From: Bacillota bacterium
GTDB lineage: Bacteria; Bacillota; Clostridia; Acetivibrionales; JAEXSP01
DNA: 64,000 bases
Direction of reading: 5' to 3'
NCBI GenBank assembly: GCA_023453795.1
Contig: JAEXSP010000032.1
Span: 62,001-126,000 of the forward strand
The first letter of the stretch is position 1; each line of letters opens with the position of its first letter. Under the pieces are notes generated by a model. That model saw nothing but the letters and a program-made list of their open reading frames with translations, had not been told where the DNA came from and did not search any database. Positions 33,341 to 41,849 of the stretch are shown here, piece by piece. A program made the position numbers and the translations under genes.

Positions 33341-34219
33341 ATGAAGGTATTTAAAAACGAAAAATCTAAAAAAGGAATTCTTGAAACCTACGATCAATTG
33401 CTGGCGATGTGGGGAGTGGACCTTCAGGAAACCGATATTGCTACAAGATACGGGAGCACGCATGTGATTGCTTGGGGTGATATTAATAAACCGCCTTTGG
33501 TCCTGTTCCACGGTGTAGGGGATAATTCGGCGCTGATGTGGATTTTTAATGCGAAGGAACTTGCAAAACACTTTCACATATATGCAGTAGATACCATAGG
33601 AGGCCCGGGGAAAAGCTGTCCTAATGAGAACTACAACAAAACCTTTGACCAAATCCTGTGGATTGATGATATTTTCATGAAACTGAAAATTGAAAAGGCA
33701 TATGTTGCCGGAGTCTCCAACGGGAGCTATATTACGCAGCACTATGGAATATTGAGGCCTGAAAAGGTTATTAAAATGGTATGCATGGCGGGTTCCATTT
33801 CCTCAGTGGGGACTCCTCATCCTATGAAACGGATGATGAAGGTTTTTTTGCCCGAAGCTCTTTTCCCGACGAAAAGAAACATCGTCAGGTTAATGAAAAA
33901 ACTAACAGGAGAAAACGGCAATGTGTTAATTGATGATAAGGTAATCATGGAACATTATACATATCTCCTAAAAGGCTTCAACAATATGGCAATGGGTTAC
34001 CACAAGATCAATTTCTTCAATGAGGATCAAATTAAGAATATTTCAGGTAAATGTCTGTTTTTGCGCGGAGATGCCGATCCTTTGGGGGATGCTGCAAAAG
34101 ACCGGGAAAAGTTTGAAAGATATAAGTTGGATTATCGCATATACAAAGGAGCAGGCCATGCAATAAATCACGAAATAGCAGATGAAATTAATCAAAGGAT
34201 TGTCGAGTATTTTGCGTGA
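33341..34219 (+). CDS. Alpha/beta hydrolase
   Basis: This 292-residue protein has the alpha/beta-hydrolase order: oxyanion HG in 'VLFHGVGDN', nucleophile elbow G-V-S-N-G ('VAGVSNGSYI'), acid Asp in 'LRGDADPLGD' and His in 'GAGHAINHE'. The catalytic serine therefore has Asn after it (GxSxG kept). There is no signal peptide. The substrate is unknown; linkage to an autoregulated TetR gene suggests an inducible response to a small ester or lipid-like compound. AAGGGGATATGGACA precedes ATG. Confidence 0.88.
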   Translation: MKVFKNEKSKKGILETYDQLLAMWGVDLQETDIATRYGSTHVIAWGDINKPPLVLFHGVGDNSALMWIFNAKELAKHFHIYAVDTIGGPGKSCPNENYNKTFDQILWIDDIFMKLKIEKAYVAGVSNGSYITQHYGILRPEKVIKMVCMAGSISSVGTPHPMKRMMKVFLPEALFPTKRNIVRLMKKLTGENGNVLIDDKVIMEHYTYLLKGFNNMAMGYHKINFFNEDQIKNISGKCLFLRGDADPLGDAAKDREKFERYKLDYRIYKGAGHAINHEIADEINQRIVEYFA

Positions 34220-34321
34220 ATAACAAGGGGCTGGTTTATATAAAGGCAAAACCCTGCAATTTCTATGTTTCCAGAGGGTATAACCTTTTTAATATAATAT
34301 CGTCCGTGCATTGAACTGCTG

Positions 34322-34350
34322 TTGAATTTTACGAACAATAAGGGTATAAT
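34322..34350 (+). promoter_or_regulatory. Promoter of the toxin-antitoxin operon
   Basis: TTGAAT (34322-34327), 17 bp, TATAAT (34345-34350), 36 bp before the antitoxin ATG. Confidence 0.7.
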
Positions 34351-34385
34351 AATTACAACAGTAATAGCGGAAGGAGTTATTATAT

Positions 34386-34640
34386 ATGCCGAATATCAAA
34401 CCTATATCCGATCTGAGAAACTACAATGAGGTTCTCCGGGATATCTCCGTTGGTGAGCCGGTGTTTTTGACCAAAAACGGCAGAGGGAAATTTGCTATTG
34501 TTGATATTAATGAATATGAAAAATTAAAGGCTTCACTAAAGCTCATGTCCAAGCTTGCGCAAGGAGAGCGTGCAGGAAAAGAAAATGGATGGAAGACTTT
34601 AGAAGAAGTAGAAGCCGAGCTTGGAATTTATAATGAATAA
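34386..34640 (+). CDS. Phd/YefM-family antitoxin
   Basis: This 84-residue protein has the N-terminal DNA-binding fold of the prevent-host-death family ('KPISDLRNYNEVLRDISVGE', 'VFLTKNGRGKFAIVDINEYE') and a C-terminal acidic tail that wraps the toxin. GGAAGGAG precedes ATG. It overlaps the toxin gene by 8 nt. The protein is expected to repress its own promoter together with the toxin. Confidence 0.92.
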   Translation: MPNIKPISDLRNYNEVLRDISVGEPVFLTKNGRGKFAIVDINEYEKLKASLKLMSKLAQGERAGKENGWKTLEEVEAELGIYNE

Positions 34641-34950
34641 GCTGAAAATTTCACCTGAAGCCGGAAATGATTTGGTTGAAATTAAGAATTACATTTCTCA
34701 GGAGCTTTATAACCCGCAGGCTGCTGTAAATTTGATTTCAAAAATAACTAAAAGAATTCGTGATCTATTGAATTATCCTGAAATTGGTGCACCACTAGCA
34801 TCGGTTATAGATATTCACACTGATTACCGATTTCTTGTTTGTGATAATTATCTGATATTTTATAGATATGAAGATAGTGTCGTTTATGTTATTAGAATTC
34901 TATTTGGCAGGCAGGATTATATCCATGTTTTGTTTAATGATTTAAGTTAA
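34633..34950 (+). CDS. RelE/ParE-family toxin
   Basis: This 105-residue protein has 'KISPEAGNDLVEIKNYISQE', 'LLNYPEIGAPL' and 'VIRILFGRQDY', the ParE-like pattern. ParE proteins poison gyrase whereas RelE relatives cleave mRNA; this one looks ParE-like. The ATG at 34633 overlaps the antitoxin stop; a TTG four codons earlier is also possible. Its stop at 34950 overlaps the 3' end of the convergent rluA-type gene by 9 nt. Confidence 0.9.
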   Translation: MNKLKISPEAGNDLVEIKNYISQELYNPQAAVNLISKITKRIRDLLNYPEIGAPLASVIDIHTDYRFLVCDNYLIFYRYEDSVVYVIRILFGRQDYIHVLFNDLS

Positions 34951-35886
34951 ATTTTTCACTTTAAACCCGGGTTCAACTTGGAACTTCCGTCCTTTAAGAT
35001 AACTCAAGTATCCTGGGCTGCGAAACGCAAATTCCAGCTTGTACGACCACAGGGCTTGATGCTTCGCACTTAGGGAGCGGTTGACAGCGTTGGTGCCGTA
35101 TTTGCCGTCGCCAATAATGGGGTGGCCTGTGTGAGCCAAATGGGCTCTGATCTGGTGGGTACGGCCTGTAAGAAGCTCGATCTCCAATCTGCTGATGTCG
35201 TTTTTATATTCCAAGACCTTATATTTCGTTAGTATTTCAAGAGAATCCCGCATCTTTTCATCATGTATAAATACTCGGCTTTTGTTTTCATCCTTGATCA
35301 GATAAGCTTTTAGCAATTCACTGTCTTTATCCATTTTACCGGTGACAAGGCACTGGTAGAATTTCTTGATTTCGTTGTTTTCCAGCCTTCCGATAATATC
35401 CTTCAAAGCCTGATTGTTTTTTGCAATTATGATAAGCCCTCCGGTATTCCTGTCCAGCCTGTGACAAAGAGACGGTGCAAATGATGAAGCATCTGCAGGA
35501 TTATACTCGCCCTTCATTGTAAGGTAGCTTCTGACGAGATCAATAAGAGTGTTTGTTTTCTGATCCCTGTCAGGATGAACGGGAATTCCTTGCTCCTTAT
35601 TGACAATAAGAAGATTAGTATCTTCGAATACAACTGTAAAGCCTTTATTCAGCCTTTGCTCGTATTCCAACGGTTTTCCGTCAATAATTTCATCAGCTAT
35701 AAAGATATCGACTTTATCACCGGCCTGCACTATATGGTCTTCCTTAACCCGAACTCCGTTAACTTTGATATCTTTTTTACGGAAAGCCTTGAACAAGGCA
35801 CTTTGCGGCATGTCTGGGAAATATCCTCTTATAGCTTTGTCTATACGTTTTTCCGAGTATTTTTTATCAATTGTAATAGATCTCAT
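34942..35886 (-). CDS. RluA-family 23S/tRNA pseudouridine synthase
   Basis: This 314-residue protein has an N-terminal S4-like domain ('ALFKAFRKKDIKVNGVRV') and the RluA catalytic domain with 'HRLDRNTGGLII' (catalytic Asp) and 'LLTGRTHQIRAHLA'. It converts uridine to pseudouridine in rRNA or tRNA; the target site is not predictable. ATG at 35886 follows TTGGAG by 6 nt and lies 14 bp after the upstream gene's stop; a longer frame would run into that gene. It is probably cotranscribed with the nucleotidyltransferase fusion. Confidence 0.92.
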   Translation of the reverse strand: MRSITIDKKYSEKRIDKAIRGYFPDMPQSALFKAFRKKDIKVNGVRVKEDHIVQAGDKVDIFIADEIIDGKPLEYEQRLNKGFTVVFEDTNLLIVNKEQGIPVHPDRDQKTNTLIDLVRSYLTMKGEYNPADASSFAPSLCHRLDRNTGGLIIIAKNNQALKDIIGRLENNEIKKFYQCLVTGKMDKDSELLKAYLIKDENKSRVFIHDEKMRDSLEILTKYKVLEYKNDISRLEIELLTGRTHQIRAHLAHTGHPIIGDGKYGTNAVNRSLSAKHQALWSYKLEFAFRSPGYLSYLKGRKFQVEPGFKVKNLT

Positions 35887-35900
35887 TATTTCTCCAAGGG

Positions 35901-38345
35901 CTAACCTTTGATTATATTTTTTATTCTTTCCATATATTTGTCCGATATAAGCTCTGCGACAGAAGGTGATTCGCCTTCTGAATATACCCTGCAAAGCGGC
36001 ATGTCTGCATCGGGCAGCACCAGCGCCCAGCCTTTTTCCAGTATAAATTTGACACCGTCAAGGAGTTCCACCTTCTCACCCTCGTTTTCCGTTATCAAGG
36101 TGCGCATTACCTTACCTTTTAGTTCCCACGGGCAGTAAACCTTCTTTTTGCTAACATAGAAATCCGGTATTTTCGAAATGGCATCCGAAAGCGCCATTTT
36201 GTGTATACATAGGAACTCAATGATTTTTATAAGCCCGGCGAGAGCATCAAAATTAAGCAAGAACTGATCTATGTTGTCCCTGCTTTTAAATAGGTTGTAA
36301 TTCAGCATCTGCTCCATTACCGCATGTACTGAGGTCTTGGTTCTTATTACATTTCCGTTGTATTCCTGGGCCAATGCATCAATGACGTAGGGTGCTGTGA
36401 TCGGGACGACTACTTTGGAGTTGGGGGATTTCATGAATGTTATTAGAGAGGTAAGAGAAAGAAAAAGATCTTCTTTTATGACATTCCCCTCATTATCTAT
36501 CAAAACGAGGTTTTCCCCGTTGCTGTCGATAAAAGCGGCAAAGTTGGCGCCTGTTTTTTTGATTTCATCCTTTATTTCATTCGTATCGTTAGGGCTTGCT
36601 GAAGAAAAGCTTGCAACCTTGCAGCCTACGTCGGTAAGCATCGGTATGACTACAGAAATAACAAAATCGGAAGGGGAAATGATGCAGATCTTCGGCGATA
36701 CCGATCTTATTTCCTGAATGTTGATCTCGTTTAATATAGAACGAACATAATAGCTCTTGAAATCTGTTATGTTGTTTAGCCTGTTGATTTCATCACCTGA
36801 ACAGCGTTTAAAGTCTTCTTTGAAAAAGGCATTTTCTATTTTCCTTTCCATAACCCTGCTGATGCTTGCACCCTTGGAATCCATAAAATCGACGCGCAGG
36901 AATTCCGGGTTGTCGTCGCTTAGTTTGATATGTATTCCGCCTTCAACCGAGAGGAAGCTTATTGCGTGCCGGGACATGGGGGTAAGGAGGCTGCTGAGAT
37001 TGTATACCTCCAGTCCGACGGACAGCAATCCGGACATAAATGCGTGCTTGAACATCCTTGCCGAGTTGGAAGTCGTTGAGCTGACGACTACCTTTGAACC
37101 TTTTTTCAGAATAGAGCCGTATGCGGCTCCCAGCCTTGTAGAGAATTCAGGCGTAATATCCACATTGATGATGCCCGAAAGGCCGTTTTCGCCGAATACG
37201 GTTTTAGCATGCTTTGAGCCCCATATTATATTTCTGTCTACGATGGAGAGGGATTCGACTGTCTTTTGGGGCCATATTCGTATGTTTGGTTTAATGATGG
37301 CGCGTTCGTTTATGATGCAGCCGTCACCGATTATCGAGTTTTCAAATACATTAACATAATGCTTTAGGTTTATTTTATTGCAGAGTATTGCCCCTCTTAC
37401 CTCCGAACCGTACTCTACAAAATTATTCTGCCATAAAATGCTTCTCTTTATTGATACCTCATCTTCAATTATGTTATTATCACCGATAATAGACATGCTT
37501 TCGACTGTGCTGCGGCTGCCTATGCGGCAGTTGTCTCCTATAAGGCAGGGAGCATTGACTTCAGCGGAAGGTTCTATTATTGTGTTTAAGCCTGCCCAGA
37601 TTCCCTTTTTTATTTCTTTGCCGCCTATACTTACCGCAATCTTGCCTTCAAAGATATCGTAGTGAGCCTGCCTGTATGCCTGCAGGTCGCCAATATCACA
37701 CCAGTAGCCTGACATTACATACCCAAACATCGGTTCCTTGTTAGCAAGCATTAAAGGGAAAAGATCCTGACTGAAGTCATATTTTTTATTTTCTCTGAAA
37801 TTTTTAAGAACATCAGGCTCCAATATATATGTACCGGTATTAACGGTATCGCTGAATACTTCTCCCCAACTGGGCTTTTCAACGAACCCGGTAACTGCAC
37901 CGTTTTCATCAGTCATAACAACGCCGTATTCTAGAGGTACATCGACCTTGGTAAGTACAAGAGTGGCTTTTGACTTTTTCTCTCTGTGGAATTTGATGGC
38001 TTCAGTAAGATTAAGATCTGTAAGTGAGTCTCCGCTTATTACAATAAATGTTTCATTTAAAAATTTTTCTGCATTCTTTACACTCCCGGCCGTTCCAAGC
38101 GGACTATCTTCTACAAAGTAGTTAAGGTTAACGCCAAGGCTTGCTCCGCTGCCGAAATAATCCTTTATTTTTTGCGGGAGATACATGAGTGTTACGCCTA
38201 TATCAGTTATTCCATGGGATTTAAGCAATTTTATTATATGTTCCATTATAGGTTTGTTCATGATGGGAACCATTGGCTTCGGAAGATCGCATGTCAAGGG
38301 ACGGAGCCTGGAGCCTTCTCCACCAGCCATTATAATTGCTTTCAT
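35901..38345 (-). CDS. Sugar-nucleotide pyrophosphorylase fused to phosphomutase-like domain
   Basis: This 814-residue protein has three parts. Residues ~1-235 are a nucleotidyltransferase of the mannose-1-phosphate guanylyltransferase type ('[16 protein letters not shown]', '[11 protein letters not shown]', 'GTAGSVKNA', '[11 protein letters not shown]'). Residues ~250-370 are left-handed beta-helix hexapeptide repeats. Residues ~380-814 are a phosphoglucomutase/phosphomannomutase-like domain. In that domain the phosphoserine loop reads 'KLSDDNPEF' rather than TASHNP, and the metal loop 'DSNGEN' replaces DPDGDR, so mutase activity is doubtful. The family exists in cyanobacteria and actinobacteria. 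It may make GDP-mannose or a related nucleotide for cell-surface glycans, with the third domain regulatory. Confidence 0.85.
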   Translation of the reverse strand: MKAIIMAGGEGSRLRPLTCDLPKPMVPIMNKPIMEHIIKLLKSHGITDIGVTLMYLPQKIKDYFGSGASLGVNLNYFVEDSPLGTAGSVKNAEKFLNETFIVISGDSLTDLNLTEAIKFHREKKSKATLVLTKVDVPLEYGVVMTDENGAVTGFVEKPSWGEVFSDTVNTGTYILEPDVLKNFRENKKYDFSQDLFPLMLANKEPMFGYVMSGYWCDIGDLQAYRQAHYDIFEGKIAVSIGGKEIKKGIWAGLNTIIEPSAEVNAPCLIGDNCRIGSRSTVESMSIIGDNNIIEDEVSIKRSILWQNNFVEYGSEVRGAILCNKINLKHYVNVFENSIIGDGCIINERAIIKPNIRIWPQKTVESLSIVDRNIIWGSKHAKTVFGENGLSGIINVDITPEFSTRLGAAYGSILKKGSKVVVSSTTSNSARMFKHAFMSGLLSVGLEVYNLSSLLTPMSRHAISFLSVEGGIHIKLSDDNPEFLRVDFMDSKGASISRVMERKIENAFFKEDFKRCSGDEINRLNNITDFKSYYVRSILNEINIQEIRSVSPKICIISPSDFVISVVIPMLTDVGCKVASFSSASPNDTNEIKDEIKKTGANFAAFIDSNGENLVLIDNEGNVIKEDLFLSLTSLITFMKSPNSKVVVPITAPYVIDALAQEYNGNVIRTKTSVHAVMEQMLNYNLFKSRDNIDQFLLNFDALAGLIKIIEFLCIHKMALSDAISKIPDFYVSKKKVYCPWELKGKVMRTLITENEGEKVELLDGVKFILEKGWALVLPDADMPLCRVYSEGESPSVAELISDKYMERIKNIIKG

Positions 38346-38637
38346 TTCAGGATCACCCTTTCACGTTAATATCTACATACATTGTTGATAAAAAGCAGTA
38401 TATGATGCCAGTAGTGATGTATATTCAATCCGCAAGAAAAAAATTCGAACATCACAAAAAATAAGAGCAATGCATAAGCTAAGGCCTGGTCAATCAGCAA
38501 ACTAGAATGGATTTGGCTATCGGATACATTTTCAGTACCTTTTGTTTACCGATATATATACTTTATTCAATAAAAATATCAAAAATCCTTCAAAATAACC
38601 TCTAAAAATCTAAAAATTGTTAAAAAGTTCTAAAGGT

Positions 38638-39006
38638 CTAAGGTTTTCTTCCTCCCAGATCGCTTAATTTTTTTTCTACATCGCTGAGCTGTTTTTCGTC
38701 GACGTTGACAAGTAAATGAACATTTGTGTCCATCATAACATCATTGGGGCCATTTCCGCTCATTACCGGATCGGATGCGATCAGCGGCCCTTTATCCACG
38801 TTGAAGGGCTTGGATTTTGAGTTCAGGAATACGTCTGAAAGGTTGGTATCGGCCCCTTTGCCGGATATACCAAGTTCAGCGGAAAATTCATTGTAAAATT
38901 TGTCTGCAATATCTATTTGAGCGCTATGATAACCCATACTTTTAAGAGTTTCAACAGCTTTTCTGGCATCGATAATTCTGTCGAATTTTGTATAAACCTT
39001 AACCAT
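38638..39006 (-). CDS. Small protein resembling general stress protein 17M/YflT domain
   Basis: This 122-residue soluble protein starts 'MVKVYTKFDRIIDARKAVET' then 'LKSMGYHSAQIDIAD', the beta-alpha-beta start seen in YflT/GSP17M-type stress proteins. It ends with 'VHLLVNVDEKQLSDVEKKL', which could be the second half of the fold. The central ~40 residues are polar and look disordered. The function is unknown. It is divergent from uvsE with about 150 bp between. The 290-bp gap on the other side holds nothing recognised. Confidence 0.45.
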   Translation of the reverse strand: MVKVYTKFDRIIDARKAVETLKSMGYHSAQIDIADKFYNEFSAELGISGKGADTNLSDVFLNSKSKPFNVDKGPLIASDPVMSGNGPNDVMMDTNVHLLVNVDEKQLSDVEKKLSDLGGRKP

Positions 39007-39160
39007 AAAAAATCCTCCCTGCTATAGAGAATTATTTTCATTTAGCTTTTGTAATCGATTATTTATTATTCATAGACAAAAGGTAATTAGGAATTTTGAG
39101 GGCTCGAATAGGCCGGGAATATAATGCAAATAATAAACAATAAATCGAAGAGGAGCAGAC

Positions 39161-40123
39161 ATGATATTCAGACTCGGTTATGTAGCAATGACGCTTAATC
39201 TCGAAGACTGCTCACCGTCCGGAACCGTAACGCTTACATCCTTCAACAAGCTGCCGGATGAGGAGGCCAGACTGTACAGACTGAAAAAGGTTGCAAGAAA
39301 AAACCTTGAAAATACGCTCCGCATTTTACGTTACAATAAAGCGTTGAACATAGATGTCTATCGCCTTACTTCAAAGCTGATTCCCCTAGCGACTCATCCG
39401 TCTGCCGAGGGGTGGGACTATATTGGTGATTTCAAGGACATTCTTAAAGAAATAGGAGCTTTTATAAGGGAGAACGATTTTAGAATAAGTGCACATCCGG
39501 ACCATTATACCTTGATAAATTCTGAAAACGAAAAGGTATTGGAGGATTCAATAAAGGATCTTGACTACCATGTCAAAATATATGAGGCGATGGGGCTTGA
39601 CTACAAGTATAAGCTGGTAATGCACCTCGGTGGGGTATATAAAAACAAGGAAGAATCTATAAGGCGTTTTAAGACTAATTTTTCAAAGCTCCCGGAAAGA
39701 ATAAGCAGCAGGATTACGCTTGAGAATGACGATAAATCCTACACCGCAAACGAGATATTAAAGGTATGCAGAGAATTAAACATACCGATGGTTTTGGATA
39801 TCCATCATCACAATTGCGTCAATGCAGGGGAACATTTGGAAACGATTATCAATGAAGTGTTTAAAACCTGGGAAGGCGAATATTTCAACCCAAAGATACA
39901 TTTTTCAAGTCCGAAATCCTGCAAAGATTTCAGAAGTCATGCGGATTTTATCGAACTGAAAGAGTTTGCCGACTTCCTGGAGACGGTAAAAAGCACAAAT
40001 ATGGCTTTCGATGCAATGCTTGAAGCAAAAAGCAAGGATACGGCGTTAATTAAATTATCGAAGGAGTTGTCGGAGTTGGAAAAAGTCAGGAGGATAAATA
40101 CCGGGACTTTTGAAATACTATGA
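39161..40123 (+). CDS. uvsE: UV DNA damage endonuclease UvsE/UvdE
   Basis: UvsE nicks DNA 5' of UV photoproducts and starts an alternative excision repair. This 320-residue TIM-barrel protein has 'FRLGYVAMTLNL' at the N-terminus, 'YRLTSKLIPLATHP', 'FRISAHPDHY', 'MHLGGVYKNKEES', 'TLENDDKSYT' and 'LDIHHHNCVN', whose His/Glu/Asp residues bind the metals. GAGGAG lies 5 nt before ATG. UvsE is common in spore-forming Firmicutes. Three tiny genes follow in the same direction. Confidence 0.95.
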   Translation: MIFRLGYVAMTLNLEDCSPSGTVTLTSFNKLPDEEARLYRLKKVARKNLENTLRILRYNKALNIDVYRLTSKLIPLATHPSAEGWDYIGDFKDILKEIGAFIRENDFRISAHPDHYTLINSENEKVLEDSIKDLDYHVKIYEAMGLDYKYKLVMHLGGVYKNKEESIRRFKTNFSKLPERISSRITLENDDKSYTANEILKVCRELNIPMVLDIHHHNCVNAGEHLETIINEVFKTWEGEYFNPKIHFSSPKSCKDFRSHADFIELKEFADFLETVKSTNMAFDAMLEAKSKDTALIKLSKELSELEKVRRINTGTFEIL

Positions 40124-40138
40124 TAAGGAGGTATCACG

Positions 40139-40306
40139 ATGAAGGGTGACAAAAAGGAAAAAAAGCAGGAACCCAGGGTCGCTCCGGGCTATAACGACGA
40201 GAAATTCGGAGAGAAGGCCACACGGCGGGACATGAGGGATGGCAATTATACAAAGGTTACAAGAGTATTTCTTGATGAAAATGATCCAAGCCGGACTGAG
40301 GATTAA
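40139..40306 (+). CDS. Small hydrophilic protein, 55 aa
   Basis: A 55-codon frame follows AAGGAGGTATCACG directly before ATG, 15 bp after uvsE. The protein is highly charged ('MKGDKKEKKQEPRVAPGYND', later 'GEKATRRDMRDGNY') with no hydrophobic core and is probably unstructured. The strong ribosome binding site and lack of stops argue that it is real. No family is recognised. Confidence 0.6.
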   Translation: MKGDKKEKKQEPRVAPGYNDEKFGEKATRRDMRDGNYTKVTRVFLDENDPSRTED

Positions 40307-40343
40307 AAAACTATATATAAATCATGAAGGGAGATTATTTATA

Positions 40344-40493
40344 ATGACTGATAAAAGTAACAAGAATAACAAGAACCAAACGGGAGCTTCTCTTTCCAGC
40401 GATCAGCTTGGAGAAAATGCTTCTGAAGAGTATCCGGACAAATACAGCCAGAAAGCAACCAAATCAGATAATACAAGAGGAACACGTAAATGA
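40344..40493 (+). CDS. Small hydrophilic protein, 49 aa
   Basis: ATG at 40344 follows GAAGGGAGATTATTTATA. The peptide is rich in Lys, Asn, Ser and Gln ('MTDKSNKNNKNQTGASLSSD') and probably disordered, like small spore-associated proteins, but no family is recognised. Its stop overlaps the next ATG by 4 nt (ATGA), so the two are coupled. In-frame codons upstream to 40239 belong to a different, unlikely start. Confidence 0.55.
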   Translation: MTDKSNKNNKNQTGASLSSDQLGENASEEYPDKYSQKATKSDNTRGTRK

Positions 40494-40690
40494 CAGAAGA
40501 TATTCATATTCCCAAAATTAATCATTCCGACAGGCTTATAGAAACGATCCAGAGAGCAAGCAAGAATATGAATTTTGATGAGTACGCAAAGGCAACAGGA
40601 ATTGAAAAGGAATACATTTTCATGATCCTTAAAGGGGAGATTGAGGAAGTAGATTCGGATACGATGAAAAAATTGTCGCTTACACATTAA
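40490..40690 (+). CDS. Small protein with possible helix-turn-helix
   Basis: This 66-residue protein has 'FDEYAKATGIEKEYIFMILK' followed by 'GEIEEVDSDTMKKLSL', which looks like the core helices of an XRE-type fold with a truncated N-terminus. It is translationally coupled to the 49-residue gene. It could be a small regulator, but binding residues cannot be judged. A terminator follows, so uvsE and the three small genes may form one unit. Confidence 0.5.
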   Translation: MTEDIHIPKINHSDRLIETIQRASKNMNFDEYAKATGIEKEYIFMILKGEIEEVDSDTMKKLSLTH

Positions 40691-40711
40691 AGCTTTAAGA
40701 GTGAAAGAGAA

Positions 40712-40749
40712 AACCCAAGCAGCTTCATTGAACTTGGGTTTTTGTTTTG
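40712..40749 (+). terminator. Terminator after the uvsE small-gene cluster
   Basis: AACCCAAG...CTTGGGTT is an 8-bp stem with a 13-nt loop, followed by TTTGTTTT. Confidence 0.88.
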
Positions 40750-40796
40750 TCTTCCACTTTGGCAGAAAAAATGGAGAATTATAAAGATAGAAATGG

Positions 40797-40802
40797 TATA
40801 AT
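40797..40802 (+). promoter_or_regulatory. Extended -10 promoter of the PfkB-family kinase gene
   Basis: TATAAT preceded by TGG (ATGGTATAAT), 31 bp before the ATG. There is no clear -35, as allowed for extended -10 promoters. Confidence 0.55.
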
Positions 40803-40832
40803 ATTTATACTATAAATCCTTGTGGAGGCAGC

Positions 40833-41762
40833 ATGATAACAACTATAGCTTTAAGTCCGGCAGTTGATAAGATATATTTTGCTGACAGCTTCAACGCAGG
40901 CGGCTTGTACAGAGTAAAAGAAGTCATAAAATCTGCCGGCGGAAAAGGCATAAACGTTGCAAGAGTCGCAGCAATCCTGGGCGAGAAGGTAATTTCCCTG
41001 GGATTTAAGGCAGGCGACACAGGCAACTGGCTGGCGGCCAAACTTGGCGAACTCGGCGTGGATGTCAGGTTTATAACTGTTCAGGGCGAATCGAGAACAA
41101 ACAACAACATTATCGACCGGGTCAACAATACCGAAACCGAATTGCTTGAAGTGGGACCCCATATTAATGAAAGCAGTATTCGAGAATTCTGGGAAATTTT
41201 CGAAAGGGCGTTGGATACAACAAAGGTTTTGGTATGTTCCGGGGGGCTTCCTGAGGGAGTACCTGAGGATTTTTACCGAAAACTTATTGCAGCTGCAAGC
41301 TCCCGCAATATTAAAGTGATTCTTGATTCAAGCAGCAAGACGCTTGAAGAGGGAATCAAAGCCAAACCGTTTATTATAAAGCCGAATGCAAGGGAACTCA
41401 GCAGTCTTGTCGGTAAAACACTTGAAAGCAGGGATGCTGTTATTGATGCCTGCAGGCATATAAATTCGCTTGGAGTAGAGATAGTTGCGGCATCATTGGG
41501 CGGGGAGGGTGCTATGCTTGTTTCCGAACAACAGATACTGTATGCCAAAGCCCCTGAAATAAAGGTTGTCAATACCATCGGCTCAGGAGATTCAATGGTA
41601 GCAGGCCTGGCAGCGGGAATTGAGCGAGGGTATGAAATGGCAGAAGCTTTCAAGCTTGGGGTTGCCTGTGCAGCCGTGAATGCGCTGTTCAGGGAGATTG
41701 GCTTTGTCAAGGCCGAAATGGTTGAAAAATTCCAAAGGGAAATAGAAGTTGAGAGGCTATAA
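40833..41762 (+). CDS. PfkB-family kinase, 1-phosphofructokinase/tagatose-6-P kinase type
   Basis: This 309-residue ribokinase-fold protein has 'ALSPAVDKIYFADSF', 'SAGGKGINVARVAAILG' (substrate glycines), 'SGGLPEGVP' and the C-terminal 'NTIGSGDSMVAGL' with anion hole and catalytic Asp. This pattern fits FruK/LacC (phosphorylating fructose-1-P or tagatose-6-P). No PTS gene is adjacent, so the substrate stays open. GGAGGCAGC precedes ATG. Tex follows 87 bp later in the same direction. Confidence 0.9.
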   Translation: MITTIALSPAVDKIYFADSFNAGGLYRVKEVIKSAGGKGINVARVAAILGEKVISLGFKAGDTGNWLAAKLGELGVDVRFITVQGESRTNNNIIDRVNNTETELLEVGPHINESSIREFWEIFERALDTTKVLVCSGGLPEGVPEDFYRKLIAAASSRNIKVILDSSSKTLEEGIKAKPFIIKPNARELSSLVGKTLESRDAVIDACRHINSLGVEIVAASLGGEGAMLVSEQQILYAKAPEIKVVNTIGSGDSMVAGLAAGIERGYEMAEAFKLGVACAAVNALFREIGFVKAEMVEKFQREIEVERL

Positions 41763-41849
41763 ACAAAGACAGGTGAAAATGTGGTATAAATATATTCAAG
41801 CTTGGTTAAGCAAATGTAATTAATATAACTACTAATTCGGAGGATTGAA

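Noticed and set aside
35908..38388. Plus-strand frames of 76-200 codons opposite the nucleotidyltransferase fusion
   Set aside because: They overlap a gene with clear motifs along its length and lack ribosome binding sites.
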